64,000 nucleotides of DNA from an uncultured Lachnospiraceae bacterium (GCA_949471785.1 CASWRE010000001.1:1-64000), one strand, 5' to 3'. Positions 25,734 to 34,845 are shown, counted from the first letter of the stretch. Translations and numbers: made by a program. The notes: generated by a model from the letters alone, not told the origin.

Positions 25734-26399
25734 ATGATAAAACTGGCGCCCTCCATTCTTTCCGCGGATTTTTCCCGGTTGGGAAAAGATATTTCCACTC
25801 TGGACGCTTCCCCCGCCGACTACATTCACATCGACGTCATGGACGGCCTGTTCGTTCCCAATATCTCTTTTGGCCTTCCCGTGATCCGCGCCATCCGGCC
25901 TTACACGGATAAAGTCTTTGACGTCCATCTGATGATCACTCAGCCGGAACGTTATATCCGGGATTTCGCCGAAGCCGGAGCTGATTTGATCACTGTCCAC
26001 GCGGAAGCATCCGTACATCTGCACCGTACCATTCAGGCGATTCGGGAAACGGGGGCCAGAGCCGGCGTCGCGCTCAATCCCTCCACGCCCCTGTCTGCCG
26101 TCGAGCACATACTCCCGGATCTGGATATGGTTCTGGTAATGAGTGTAGATCCGGGATTTGGAGGAGCCGCCTACATCCCTGCCTCCACTGCCAAGATACG
26201 GCAATTAAGCGATATGATCCGCGCAAACGGTCTGTCGACGGATGTGGAAGTGGACGGCGGGATCACACCTGAAAATGTCTCTTCCATCATTCAGGCAGGG
26301 GCGAATATCCTTGTGGCCGGTTCCTCCGTCTTCCGCGGAGATATTCAGACCAATATCCGACATTTTTATGAAAAGTTTGAGGAGGCATCAAATGGATAA
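25734..26399 (+). CDS. rpe: Ribulose-phosphate 3-epimerase
   Basis: This 221-aa TIM-barrel enzyme converts ribulose 5-phosphate and xylulose 5-phosphate. It shows APSILSADFSRLG, HIDVMDGLFVPNIS (metal His-Asp), DVHLMITQPE (metal His), VMSVDPGFGG and EVDGGITPENV with the phosphate-binding AGSSVF. In some sugar operons a paralogue (AlsE) epimerises allulose 6-phosphate; this protein looks like standard Rpe. It overlaps the next transketolase gene by 8 bp. Confidence 0.94.
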   Translation: MIKLAPSILSADFSRLGKDISTLDASPADYIHIDVMDGLFVPNISFGLPVIRAIRPYTDKVFDVHLMITQPERYIRDFAEAGADLITVHAEASVHLHRTIQAIRETGARAGVALNPSTPLSAVEHILPDLDMVLVMSVDPGFGGAAYIPASTAKIRQLSDMIRANGLSTDVEVDGGITPENVSSIIQAGANILVAGSSVFRGDIQTNIRHFYEKFEEASNG

Positions 26400-27231
26400 A
26401 CGAAACTTACAGAAAATAGCAAATGAGGTGCGCAAGGGCATCATCCTTTCCACCCACAGCGCCAAAGCCGGCCACCCCGGCGGTTCGCTGTCCGCCGCAG
26501 AGGTATTTACTTATCTCTACTTTGAAGAAATGAACGTGGACCCCGGGAATGAGAAAGCGCCGGACCGCGATCGTTTTGTTCTGTCAAAGGGCCACACGGC
26601 TCCGGGATTATATGCGGCACTGGCCCAGAAAGGATTTTTCTCCACGGACACGTTAAGCACACTGCGCCAGATCGGTTCCATTCTCCAGGGACATCCCGAC
26701 ATGAAGCATATCCCCGGCATCGATATGTCCAGCGGTTCCCTGGGCCAGGGCATATCCGCCGCCGTGGGAATGGCCCTGGCCGCCAAAATGGACGGCCGTT
26801 CCTACCGCACCTATACGCTTCTGGGCGACGGCGAAATCCAGGAAGGCCAGGTCTGGGAAGCCGCCATGCTGGCCGGCCACCACAAGCTGGACAATCTGGT
26901 CGTCATTGTGGATAATAACGGTCTTCAGATCGACGGAGCCATCGACGAGGTCTGCTCTCCCTATCCTATAGACAAAAAATTTGAGGCCTTCAACTTCCAT
27001 GTGATCAATGTGGCCGACGGCAACGATTTTGACCAGTTGCAGTCCGCCTTCTCCGAAGCCCGCGCCACCAAGGGTATGCCCACCGCCATCGTTATGAAAA
27101 CGGTCAAAGGGAAGGGCGTTTCCTTTATGGAAAATCAGGTCGCATGGCACGGCACGGCGCCGAATGACGAACAATACGCGCTGGCCATGGCAGAATTAGA
27201 AAAGGCAGGTGAAGCATTATGTCAGAAGTAA
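26392..27231 (+). CDS. Transketolase N-terminal subunit
   Basis: This 279-aa protein is the thiamine-diphosphate-binding half of a split transketolase: STHSAKAGHPGGSLSAAEV, RFVLSKGHTAPGLYAAL, SSGSLGQGISAAVGMAL, the ThDP motif LGDGEIQEGQVWEAA to VDNNGLQIDG, and a C-terminal VAWHGTAPNDEQY. The start at ATG 26392 has GAGGAGG upstream and overlaps rpe. The partner subunit follows with a 13-bp overlap. A near-duplicate pair lies at 62980-64000. Confidence 0.93.
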   Translation: MDKRNLQKIANEVRKGIILSTHSAKAGHPGGSLSAAEVFTYLYFEEMNVDPGNEKAPDRDRFVLSKGHTAPGLYAALAQKGFFSTDTLSTLRQIGSILQGHPDMKHIPGIDMSSGSLGQGISAAVGMALAAKMDGRSYRTYTLLGDGEIQEGQVWEAAMLAGHHKLDNLVVIVDNNGLQIDGAIDEVCSPYPIDKKFEAFNFHVINVADGNDFDQLQSAFSEARATKGMPTAIVMKTVKGKGVSFMENQVAWHGTAPNDEQYALAMAELEKAGEALCQK

Positions 27232-28157
27232 AGAAAATCGCAACCCGTGAAAGTTATGGCAATGCCCTGGTGGAGCTTGCCGGGCAGGACGACCGAATCG
27301 TCGTGCTGGACGCCGATCTGGCCGCGGCCACCAAAACCTCCACATTCAAAAAGGCTTATCCCAAACGCTTTATCGACTGCGGTATTGCCGAGGGTAATAT
27401 GATGGGCGTTGCCGCCGGTCTGGCCTGCGCCGGAAAAATCCCCTTTGCCAGCTCCTTCGCCATGTTTGCCGCCGGCCGGGCCTTCGAACAGGTGCGCAAT
27501 TCCATCGGATATCCCCGCCTGAACGTAAAGATCGGCGCTACCCATGCCGGTATTTCCGTGGGCGAGGACGGAGCCACCCATCAGTGTAATGAAGATATCG
27601 CCCTGATGCGGACGATTCCGGGAATGACCATCATCAACCCGGCGGACGACGTGGAGGCACGGGCCGCCGTAAAAGCCGCCTACGCCCACAACGGTCCTGT
27701 CTATATGCGTTTCGGCCGTCTGGCTGTTCCCGTCATAAATGATTCTCCCAACTATTCCTTTGAGCTGGGAAAGGGCATCACGCTGAAAGACGGAAAAGAC
27801 TTGACGATCATCGCCACCGGCCTGTGCGTGTCTTATGCGCTGGAGGCCGCCCGCAGGCTGGCCAGGGACGGCATAAACGCGCGGGTGATCAACATCCATA
27901 CCATCAAGCCCCTTGATGAAGAGCTGATAATCAGAGCCGCAAAGGAAACGGGAAAAATCGTTACCGTCGAGGAACATTCCGTCATCGGAGGCCTCGGAAG
28001 CGCCGTGTGCGAATGCCTCAGCGAACATTGCCCCTGCCGGACGCTGCGGATCGGCGTCAACGACGTCTTCGGCGAATCCGGCCCCGCGGTAAAGCTGCTG
28101 GCAAAATACGGCCTGGACGAAAACGGCATTTACACAAAAGTAAAAGCTTTCCTCTGA
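27219..28157 (+). CDS. Transketolase C-terminal subunit
   Basis: This 312-aa subunit carries the pyrimidine-binding and C-terminal domains: VLDADLAAATKTS, DCGIAEGNMMGVAAGLA (catalytic Glu), FAMFAAGRAFEQVRN, ATHAGISVGEDGATHQ and VTVEEHSVIGGLGSAV. With the preceding subunit it moves two-carbon units between ketose and aldose phosphates. It is about 70 percent identical by eye to the copy at 62980-63921, so this pair is probably a regulon-specific duplicate. Confidence 0.93.
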   Translation: MSEVKKIATRESYGNALVELAGQDDRIVVLDADLAAATKTSTFKKAYPKRFIDCGIAEGNMMGVAAGLACAGKIPFASSFAMFAAGRAFEQVRNSIGYPRLNVKIGATHAGISVGEDGATHQCNEDIALMRTIPGMTIINPADDVEARAAVKAAYAHNGPVYMRFGRLAVPVINDSPNYSFELGKGITLKDGKDLTIIATGLCVSYALEAARRLARDGINARVINIHTIKPLDEELIIRAAKETGKIVTVEEHSVIGGLGSAVCECLSEHCPCRTLRIGVNDVFGESGPAVKLLAKYGLDENGIYTKVKAFL

Positions 28158-28167
28158 TCGTAACGCT

Positions 28168-28204
28168 GATATCAAAAAGCCGCCGACGGCGGCTTTTTGA
28201 TATC
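28168..28204. terminator. Bidirectional terminator
   Basis: GATATCAAAAAGCCGCC and GGCGGCTTTTTGATATC form a perfect 17-bp stem around GAC. It ends the ino1 operon and also the minus-strand MutS-like gene that comes from the other side. Confidence 0.9.
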
Positions 28205-28254
28205 CCCTGATAACCTTTTCCCCTCCCCGGCGGGAATGAACTTTCAAACATATG

Positions 28255-29850
28255 TTAACCGCACAGCTTCTCCGCCTCGCGCACAATCTCCTCCGGGAAG
28301 CCCAGGACTTCCAGCAGAGCCACAGCATTGCTGGTATTACTGACGCCCCGATACAGACGGTAATCAAACCGTATCTCTCCCTCCTCCATATAATTGCGGA
28401 AATGATAGTTGTCATACGTCCCCGCCATAGCGGCAGCCAGCTCCCGGTCATGGGTGGCGGCTATCGTCAGGCAGCCCGTATTTTCCATATAGCCCAGCAC
28501 CGCTTCGGAGGCCGCCAGGCGTTCTTTTGTGTTGGCGCCCTTCAGGATCTCATCAATAATACAGAGGGTATAGCCCGGACAGGCAGCCCGCTCCACCAGC
28601 CGTTTCAGATACTTGACCTCACGGATATAATAACTTTCCCCGGCGGCGAGATCGTCCCGCACGGTCATGGAAGTGATCACATACATGGGCGGCAGCCGAA
28701 AGCGGGCGGCCGCGCAGGTGTGAACGCTGCGGGCCAGGATGGCATTGACCGCCAGCGCTTTGATAAATGTAGATTTCCCTGAGGCGTTGGCGCCTGTAAG
28801 AATGCAGTTCCTCTCTATGTGCCAGTCGTTGCCTACGGGATCAGTCAGCAGCGGATGATACATCTGCTCCATATCCATTTCTTTCCCGTCGCACATTTCC
28901 GGTATACAGTGCCGGGGCAGACTCTGTCGAAAAGAACACACGGCGATAGACATATCCAGCTCCCCGATACACTCATACAAAACCAGCACATCCCCCAGCT
29001 TCCCCTCAATCTGTCTGGTCAGCCAGTGAAATACGGTAAAATCCCAGAGTGTCGCGCCCATGAGGTAATCTCTCACAATTTCCATCATATCTCCGGTCAT
29101 GACGCCATATTTGCGAAGCCGGAAACGGCCAATCCGTCGGGTCACCGACTGCAGACTGCGAACCGCCTCCTCCATCCTTTTTTCAGGAACGAAAGCTCTG
29201 TACTTTTCCTTTTTAATGAGAAACTGTCCGAAAACCGCCATCTCCCGGATGCTGCCCAGGGCCGACAGATAAGCCTCGCAGCGTACCTTCCCCGCCGAAT
29301 AGATGCATACGTTGACCAGCGCCACGAACAGGGCGGCCAGCAGACACCATTCCTGCCGAAGGAATATCCCCCCGACAAGGGCGGCGGCCAGCAGACACTG
29401 CATACTCCGATAGAGCCATACAGGTCCCACCCCCAGCTCCCCGGCATGGCGGAGAAACAGAGGTAAATGATAATCCTCTTTTGCCTTGCCGATGCGGGCC
29501 AGGGCCGTCTCCAAATCCGTGCGCGTTTCCGCATCCTCACGGAGAAGACGAAGGCGTTCTTCCCACGCCTGATCTGCCGCGGCTTCTTCCGTCCCCGCGC
29601 GCAGCCTGCGGTACAGTACCTGCTCGCCGATATAGCTGCCCGTATGATTGATCCGGGCAAACACCTGATCCATCTCCAGATCATTCCAGGTAATGTCATC
29701 GATGGTCTCTCCGGGAAGCATATCCCTGGTCTGCTCGTAATAAATACGCACCTCTTCCATATAGCGGGGATCAGGAGGGATCTGGCCGAAAGCCGCTTTT
29801 ATCCTGTCCCGCCGCCTCTCCCTTGCCGCCGTGAACATCATCAGACCCAT
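28255..29850 (-). CDS. Membrane-associated MutS-family ATPase
   Basis: This 531-aa protein has the MutS ATPase domain at its C-terminus: Walker A ILTGANASGKSTFIKAL, the DDLAAGESYYIREVKYL segment, Walker B TLCIIDEILKGANTKE and AATHDRELA. Instead of mismatch-recognition domains it has a helical N-terminus and two to three hydrophobic helices around residues 135-190 (VGGIFLRQEWCLLAALFVALV). It is therefore not a standard repair MutS. Start at ATG 29850 with GGGGAGG upstream; it overlaps the end of the MerR-type gene by 10 bp, so the two act together. Confidence 0.8.
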   Translation of the reverse strand: MGLMMFTAARERRRDRIKAAFGQIPPDPRYMEEVRIYYEQTRDMLPGETIDDITWNDLEMDQVFARINHTGSYIGEQVLYRRLRAGTEEAAADQAWEERLRLLREDAETRTDLETALARIGKAKEDYHLPLFLRHAGELGVGPVWLYRSMQCLLAAALVGGIFLRQEWCLLAALFVALVNVCIYSAGKVRCEAYLSALGSIREMAVFGQFLIKKEKYRAFVPEKRMEEAVRSLQSVTRRIGRFRLRKYGVMTGDMMEIVRDYLMGATLWDFTVFHWLTRQIEGKLGDVLVLYECIGELDMSIAVCSFRQSLPRHCIPEMCDGKEMDMEQMYHPLLTDPVGNDWHIERNCILTGANASGKSTFIKALAVNAILARSVHTCAAARFRLPPMYVITSMTVRDDLAAGESYYIREVKYLKRLVERAACPGYTLCIIDEILKGANTKERLAASEAVLGYMENTGCLTIAATHDRELAAAMAGTYDNYHFRNYMEEGEIRFDYRLYRGVSNTSNAVALLEVLGFPEEIVREAEKLCG

Positions 29851-30677
29851 GTGCGCGCCTCCCCTCCTCTCCGGATAAACAACCGCCAACAGGCCGCCGC
29901 CAGGAAAACGTACAACACAGCCGCGCCGATCATAAACATGCCGTATCCGACGGGAACGCCCTGCCAGGAAAGCACTATATAAATCTGCTGTGAGAAAGAG
30001 AATCCGATCCCTCCCGCTTTACACAGGGCGCACACCTCATCCAGATAGCATCTGAGCCGAATCGGGCAGTACAGGGAAAAGACCGCCACACGGATGCCGT
30101 ACAGCAATACGACGGAAACCACCAGATAATAAAGAAAAAAGGATTTCCCATGGTGTTCCACTGCCACCAGGCCTTTCCAGTCTGTGGGGATCTCCCCGGG
30201 CAGAAGGGGATACATAAGCAGCGTATAGATAGCCTGCAGCGCAAACAGCCCCCATACCAGCAGCGTGTCCCACAGGTACGTCAAATGATGCAGGGTATCC
30301 CGAATCAGCGCCGGCCTGTCGTCCGCCCCTTCGGGAACCGTAAAACAGGCAAAACTCTGCTCTTCCTGCTCCAGCAGCCTCTCACACAGACTCCGCGCCT
30401 GCAGGGCTTCCTCCTGTTTCTCCTGCATCCGCTGCATCTGCTCCTTCAATATCCCGTGGAGCTCCAGCTTTCCCTCCATATAAAGGCGTATTTTCCCGAC
30501 AGGCACATCCAGACTGCGGAAAAAAATAATTTTCCGCAATATTTCCACATCCTCATCACTGTACTCCCGGTAGCCGTTCAGCGGATTCCGTCGGGGAAAC
30601 AAAAGTCCCTCCTTTTCATAAAAACGCACATTGGCCCGGGTGACCTGCAGTTGTTCCTCAATTTCTTTGATTGTCAT
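29841..30677 (-). CDS. MerR-type regulator fused to a membrane domain
   Basis: This 278-aa protein has an N-terminal MerR DNA-binding domain (MTIKEIEEQLQVTRANVRFYEKEGLL, then YREYSDEDVEILRKIIFFR) and a coiled coil (about residues 75-105). After residue 135 it has four hydrophobic segments (WGLFALQAIYTLLMYPLL, FFLYYLVVSVVLLYGI, IYIVLSWQGVPVGYGMFM, AVLYVFLAAACWRLF). A membrane-anchored MerR regulator would sense an envelope signal. It is coupled to the membrane MutS-like gene. Confidence 0.8.
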   Translation of the reverse strand: MTIKEIEEQLQVTRANVRFYEKEGLLFPRRNPLNGYREYSDEDVEILRKIIFFRSLDVPVGKIRLYMEGKLELHGILKEQMQRMQEKQEEALQARSLCERLLEQEEQSFACFTVPEGADDRPALIRDTLHHLTYLWDTLLVWGLFALQAIYTLLMYPLLPGEIPTDWKGLVAVEHHGKSFFLYYLVVSVVLLYGIRVAVFSLYCPIRLRCYLDEVCALCKAGGIGFSFSQQIYIVLSWQGVPVGYGMFMIGAAVLYVFLAAACWRLFIRRGGEARTWV

Positions 30678-30811
30678 TTACGTCTTCCTCCCTTGCCCGG
30701 CGGCGTCCGGACGAAATATGCCGTCCGAAACCGCCTCGTCTGTTACCCTGTTTTTCTAAGGTATACAGTATAAAGAAGGTTTACAGTCAAGGGGTTTTTC
30801 TGTTTTTTATG

Positions 30812-30972
30812 TAAATTTAGGTAACAGTTCAGCCCAGGGCTTTGCACTTGCTGCAAAGTCCGTAAGAACGTGTAAATTAGGCCAAGAGGGAATCTGCTCC
30901 TCGCCGAAGGCGATTTGGAATGGGCAGATTCCGTAACAGTGAAGCCGGAGGCTGAACTGTTACTAAATTTAG
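30812..30972 (+). repeat. 9-bp target-site-like duplication flanking repeat copy C
   Basis: TAAATTTAG occurs at 30812-30820 and 30964-30972, directly touching the GTAAC and GTTAC ends of copy C. The right copy includes the nudC stop codon. Confidence 0.75.
30821..30963 (+). repeat. Structured dispersed repeat, copy C
   Basis: The ends GTAACAGTTCAGCC and GGCTGAACTGTTAC pair perfectly over 14 bp. Stem-loop I is GGCTTTGCA/TGCAAAGTCC with loop CTTGC. Stem-loop II is GGAATCTGC/GCAGATTCC with inner CGCCGAAGGCG. The 3' hairpin is GTAACAGT/ACTGTTAC. Relative to other copies, stem sequences change but pairing stays. It sits between the MerR-type gene and nudC. Confidence 0.85.
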
Positions 30973-31799
30973 TGACAGTACAGCCTCCCCTCTCTGAATC
31001 TGCGGATCATTTCCCGGGTCAGGCTGCTGTGATCGGGGATCTCCGGGATCTCCTCCGGCAGAAGCCACGCGGCCTCCGAGAGCTCGTGGCGATCCAGGTC
31101 AATGGCGTGGGCGCCGTCCAGACGGGCCGTATAGGCCAGCATCAGATTCCCGGCAAAACCCCAGGGCTGACTGCCGTAATACCGGATATCTCTGACATGG
31201 ATACCCACCTCTTCCAGAAGCTCCCGCCGCACACACTCCTCAGCGGTCTCCCCGACCTCCACGAAACCGGCTACCAAAGCAAAATGAGCATTTTCCCTAC
31301 CCGCATACTTGGTAAGCAGCAGTCTCTCACCGTCCGTCACCGCCACAATAACAGCCGGAGCAATCCGCGGAAACATCACATGACCGCAGGAAGGGCAGTA
31401 CATCATACGCTCCTTCCCGTGATGCACGGCCTTTTTTCCGCACCGTCCGCAAAACTGCGCCGACTGATACCACTGATATAGATGAATACCCGTCATCCCG
31501 GCAAAAGCCTCCGCCCGGGGGCCGGCGTCCCGAAGCTGCTCCCAGCCCATGAAACGGGTACCGCCGATCTCTGAAGTCAAAAGTTCCCCGAGAAAATACG
31601 GATGGCCGCTGACGGAAAACAGATACACGATCCGCCCTGTCCGCTCCTTCACATCCCGATAAAGAGGATAAGAAATCCCGTCCGTCCCTTCGCGCACCAG
31701 AATTTCCCGTCCCCGGACAAACAACACTCTGTCGTCCCCCTCCGGCCTCCGGTCCCGATACTGATTGTCCATCACTTCCGGCATGATCTCATGAATCAT
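30969..31799 (-). CDS. nudC: NAD(+) diphosphatase (NudC)
   Basis: This 276-aa Nudix hydrolase splits NAD(H) and can remove NAD caps from RNA. It has an N-terminal beta domain, the zinc ribbon (CGRCGKKA ... YCPSCGHV), the Nudix box GFVEVGETAEECVRRELLEEVG and the NudC-specific SQPWGFAGN loop. Length and order are normal. Its stop codon lies inside the duplication flanking repeat copy C. Confidence 0.93.
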   Translation of the reverse strand: MIHEIMPEVMDNQYRDRRPEGDDRVLFVRGREILVREGTDGISYPLYRDVKERTGRIVYLFSVSGHPYFLGELLTSEIGGTRFMGWEQLRDAGPRAEAFAGMTGIHLYQWYQSAQFCGRCGKKAVHHGKERMMYCPSCGHVMFPRIAPAVIVAVTDGERLLLTKYAGRENAHFALVAGFVEVGETAEECVRRELLEEVGIHVRDIRYYGSQPWGFAGNLMLAYTARLDGAHAIDLDRHELSEAAWLLPEEIPEIPDHSSLTREMIRRFREGRLYCH

Positions 31800-32005
31800 C
31801 GCTGCATACCTTCTTTCTTTATTTTAATACCTGTCATTATTTAGCCGTATGTATCAAATTTCGTACTGCTTTACCCATTATAGCCGCACCCTTACGCCTA
31901 TTTCAAGGAAATTTTACGCCTGCCAAAGACAATCGCGGCATTCATTTTTCAACAGATCGCACAATTTTTTCTTCTTTTTTTATACTTTCTCCCTAAACTT
32001 TTCCG

Positions 32006-32034
32006 TTGCACGGCTGCCCTTTTTGTGGTATCTT
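32006..32034 (+). promoter_or_regulatory. Possible promoter of the symporter gene
   Basis: TTGCAC (32006-32011) and TATCTT (32029-32034) are 17 bp apart, 60 bp before ATG 32094. The rest of 31800-32005 is T-rich and shows nothing else. Confidence 0.4.
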
Positions 32035-32093
32035 TTTTATTGTTTAAAACATTAACGTGTAAAACTTTAAAATACGAAAGCGAGAGAGATTTT

Positions 32094-33629
32094 ATGCTGA
32101 AAGTAATTTTACTGATCATCTATTTCGCAGTGCTGGTGGGTATCGGCCTGTACTGCCGCAAACATGCCACCGACGTGGACGGCTTCGTGCTGGGCGGCCG
32201 CAGCGTAGGCCCCTGGCTGACGGCATTTGCCTATGGTACCTCCTATTTTTCCGCCGTGGTGTTCGTGGGATACGCCGGACAGTTTGGTTGGAAATACGGT
32301 ATTGCCGCCACCTGGGCCGGTATCGGCAACGCCATTATCGGTTCCCTGATGGCCTGGGCGGTGCTTGGACGACGCACCCGCATCATGAGCCAGCACCTGG
32401 ACTCAGCCACCATGCCGCAGTTCTTCGGTAAACGTTTCGGAAGCAATTCCCTGAAAATCGGGGCCTCGGCGATCATCTTTATTTTCCTGATCCCCTATAC
32501 GGCCTCCTTGTACAACGGCCTGTCCCGCCTCTTCGGTATGGCCTTCCACATCGATTACTCTGTCTGTATCATTCTGATGGCCGTACTGACCGCCGTCTAT
32601 GTGATCGCCGGGGGCTACATGGCCACCGCCATCAACGATTTCATTCAGGGTATCATCATGCTGGTGGGTATCGTCACCATCATCGGCGCCGTACTGGCAG
32701 GCAAAGGTGGTTTCATGGCGGCTTTGGACGGCCTGGGCCGGGTCACGGACGAGACCGTATCCACCACGCCGGGCATATTTAATTCCTTTTTGGGACCCGA
32801 TCCCTTAAATCTTATGTTCGTCGTAATCCTGACCTCCCTGGGTACCTGGGGACTGCCTCAGATGGTACAGAAATTCTACGCCATCAAAGACGAGAGCGCC
32901 ATCAAAAAAGGGACTATCATCTCCACCATCTTCGCTCTGGTGGTGGCCGGCGGCTGCTATTTCCTGGGCGGCTTTGGACGGCTCTTCTCGGACCAGATCG
33001 ACGTGGCGGCCAACGGTTTCGACTCCATCATCCCCACCATGCTCTCGGGCTTAAGCCCCATGCTGATCGCCCTGGTGGTGATCCTGGTGCTGTCCGCTTC
33101 CATGTCCACCCTGTCTTCCCTGGTCATTGCCTCCAGCTCCACGCTGACCATTGACTTTATCAAGGACACCTTTATTAAAGACATGGATGAGAAAAAGCAG
33201 GTGCTGTACATACGGATACTGATCGTGGTCTTCATCGCCGTCTCCGCGGTGCTGGCCCTGATCCAGTACAAGAGTAACGTGACCTTCATCGCCCAGCTCA
33301 TGGGAATTTCCTGGGGCGCGCTGGCCGGAGCCTTCCTGGCGCCGTTTATGTATGCCCTGTACGGCAAATGGGTAAGCCGGGCCTCCTGCTGGGTGTGCTT
33401 CATATTCAGCTCCGTGCTGATGATCGCCAATATATTTTTCCGCAGCTCTTTCCCGGCGATCATGCAGTCGCCGATCAACTGCGGCGCCATCGCCATGCTG
33501 GCCGGGCTCATCATCGTTCCCGTCGTCAGCGCTTTCACACCGAAACCGGACAAAGCGCTGGTGGACGAAGCCTTCGCCTGCTACGATAAAGAAACCACAG
33601 TTTCTCAGAAAACGGCGCTGGGAAAATAA
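32094..33629 (+). CDS. Sodium:solute symporter (SSS family)
   Basis: This 511-aa protein has about 13 membrane helices in the SSS layout: LLIIYFAVLVGIGLY at the N-terminus, the DFVLGGRS-like GFVLGGRSVGPWLTAFAYG segment, AVYVIAGGYMATAINDFIQG (family motif), GTWGLPQMVQKFYA and LVLSASMSTLSSLVIASSS, where sodium ligands lie. Substrates of the family include proline, pantothenate, sialic acid and sugars; none is fixed here. ATG 32094 follows GAGAGAG. It is a single-gene unit ended by a strong hairpin. Confidence 0.9.
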   Translation: MLKVILLIIYFAVLVGIGLYCRKHATDVDGFVLGGRSVGPWLTAFAYGTSYFSAVVFVGYAGQFGWKYGIAATWAGIGNAIIGSLMAWAVLGRRTRIMSQHLDSATMPQFFGKRFGSNSLKIGASAIIFIFLIPYTASLYNGLSRLFGMAFHIDYSVCIILMAVLTAVYVIAGGYMATAINDFIQGIIMLVGIVTIIGAVLAGKGGFMAALDGLGRVTDETVSTTPGIFNSFLGPDPLNLMFVVILTSLGTWGLPQMVQKFYAIKDESAIKKGTIISTIFALVVAGGCYFLGGFGRLFSDQIDVAANGFDSIIPTMLSGLSPMLIALVVILVLSASMSTLSSLVIASSSTLTIDFIKDTFIKDMDEKKQVLYIRILIVVFIAVSAVLALIQYKSNVTFIAQLMGISWGALAGAFLAPFMYALYGKWVSRASCWVCFIFSSVLMIANIFFRSSFPAIMQSPINCGAIAMLAGLIIVPVVSAFTPKPDKALVDEAFACYDKETTVSQKTALGK

Positions 33630-33670
33630 TTTTGCCACCTCCTTAATATTCATTTTACTATCCTTAACGA

Positions 33671-33710
33671 GACCACAGGGATCTGTTCATCATGACAGAT
33701 CCCTGTGGTC
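33671..33710 (+). terminator. Terminator of the symporter gene
   Basis: GACCACAGGGATCTGT and ACAGATCCCTGTGGTC form a perfect 16-bp stem with an 8-nt loop, followed by ATTT. Confidence 0.8.
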
Positions 33711-33827
33711 ATTTACATACGCCATCCTTTTCCGATTCCACTTATTTTTTTTAACATTCACTTGACATGCCGTAAAAATATCTTCACAATAGAATGACAT
33801 GATTACAGACAACCGGAGAAGAAATGT

Positions 33828-34547
33828 ATGAAAAACACAAACCGACTGGCCTTTGCCCGGGGTATGCGGGACGGCATCCCCATCGCCCTGGGCTATCTGG
33901 CCGTATCTTTTACCCTGGGTATCGCCGCAAAAAACGCGGGCTTCACTGCCGTTCAAGCCATGCTGGCCAGCCTGACCAACAACGCCTCCGCCGGGGAATT
34001 TGCCGGGTTCACCCTGATCGCCGCGGGCTCCGGCTATCTGGAGGTGGCCGTTATGGAGCTGGTGGCAAACGCCCGCTATCTTCTGATGTCCTGCGCCCTC
34101 AGCCAGAAGCTGGCGCCGGAAACCTCCCTGCTCCACCGTTTTCTGATCAGCTACGACGTAACGGATGAGATCTTCGGTATTTCCATGGCTTATCCCGGCA
34201 AACTGAATCCTTTTTATTCCTATGGCGCTTTTGCCGTGGCCATTCCCGGCTGGGCGGGCGGCACCTATCTGGGCGTGCTGATGGGCAGCCTGCTTCCCGG
34301 CAATATCGTCCGGGCGCTGAGCGTGGGGCTTTACGGGATGTTCCTGGCCGTCATCATTCCACCGGCGAGGAAAAGCCGCATCCTGGCGGGAGTCATCCTG
34401 ATTTCCATGGCTGCCAGTTATGCCTTTACCCGCCTGCCCTATCTGGCCGACCTGCCCGCCGGTACGCGCACTATTCTGCTGACTCTCCTGATTGCCGGAG
34501 GAGCGGCCGTACTATTTCCCCATGAGGAGGCATACGATGAGCCATAA
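33828..34547 (+). CDS. azlC: AzlC-type branched-chain amino acid exporter, large subunit
   Basis: This 239-aa membrane protein begins with ARGMRDGIPIALGYLAVSFTLG and has LTNNASAGEFAG, ELVANARYLLMSCALSQKL and ISYDVTDEIFG, all AzlC-family marks. About six membrane helices are visible. AzlC with AzlD exports branched-chain amino acids or their analogues. It overlaps azlD by 11 bp. Confidence 0.92.
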   Translation: MKNTNRLAFARGMRDGIPIALGYLAVSFTLGIAAKNAGFTAVQAMLASLTNNASAGEFAGFTLIAAGSGYLEVAVMELVANARYLLMSCALSQKLAPETSLLHRFLISYDVTDEIFGISMAYPGKLNPFYSYGAFAVAIPGWAGGTYLGVLMGSLLPGNIVRALSVGLYGMFLAVIIPPARKSRILAGVILISMAASYAFTRLPYLADLPAGTRTILLTLLIAGGAAVLFPHEEAYDEP

Positions 34548-34845
34548 TATTTATCTCTACATTCTGGTTATGGCAGGCGTCACTTACCTGATCCGCATGC
34601 TGCCCCTGACGCTGATCCGGAAAGAAATCAAAAATAAAACCATCCGTTCTTTCCTCTATTACGTCCCTTATGTGACGCTGGCCGTAATGACTTTCCCTGC
34701 CATCCTCTCCGAAACCGGAAGCATCTGGTCCGCCTGGGCGGCCCTGGCCACCGGTATAATCCTGGCCTGGACCGGAAAGAGCCTGCTGCAGGTATCGGTC
34801 AGCGCCTGCCTGGTCGTATTCGTATGGGAATTGATTTTATTGTGA
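34537..34845 (+). CDS. azlD: AzlD-type small exporter subunit
   Basis: This 102-aa protein has four membrane segments and the AzlD start YLYILVMAGVTYLIRMLPLTL, then FLYYVPYVTLAVMTFPAIL. The start at ATG 34537 has GAGGAGG upstream and lies inside the end of azlC, so the two subunits are coupled. Confidence 0.92.
   Translation: MSHNIYLYILVMAGVTYLIRMLPLTLIRKEIKNKTIRSFLYYVPYVTLAVMTFPAILSETGSIWSAWAALATGIILAWTGKSLLQVSVSACLVVFVWELILL

Noticed and set aside
27222-28451. 409-codon frame antisense to the transketolase subunit
   Set aside because: It crosses a strong bidirectional terminator and overlaps two real genes, so it is not a gene.
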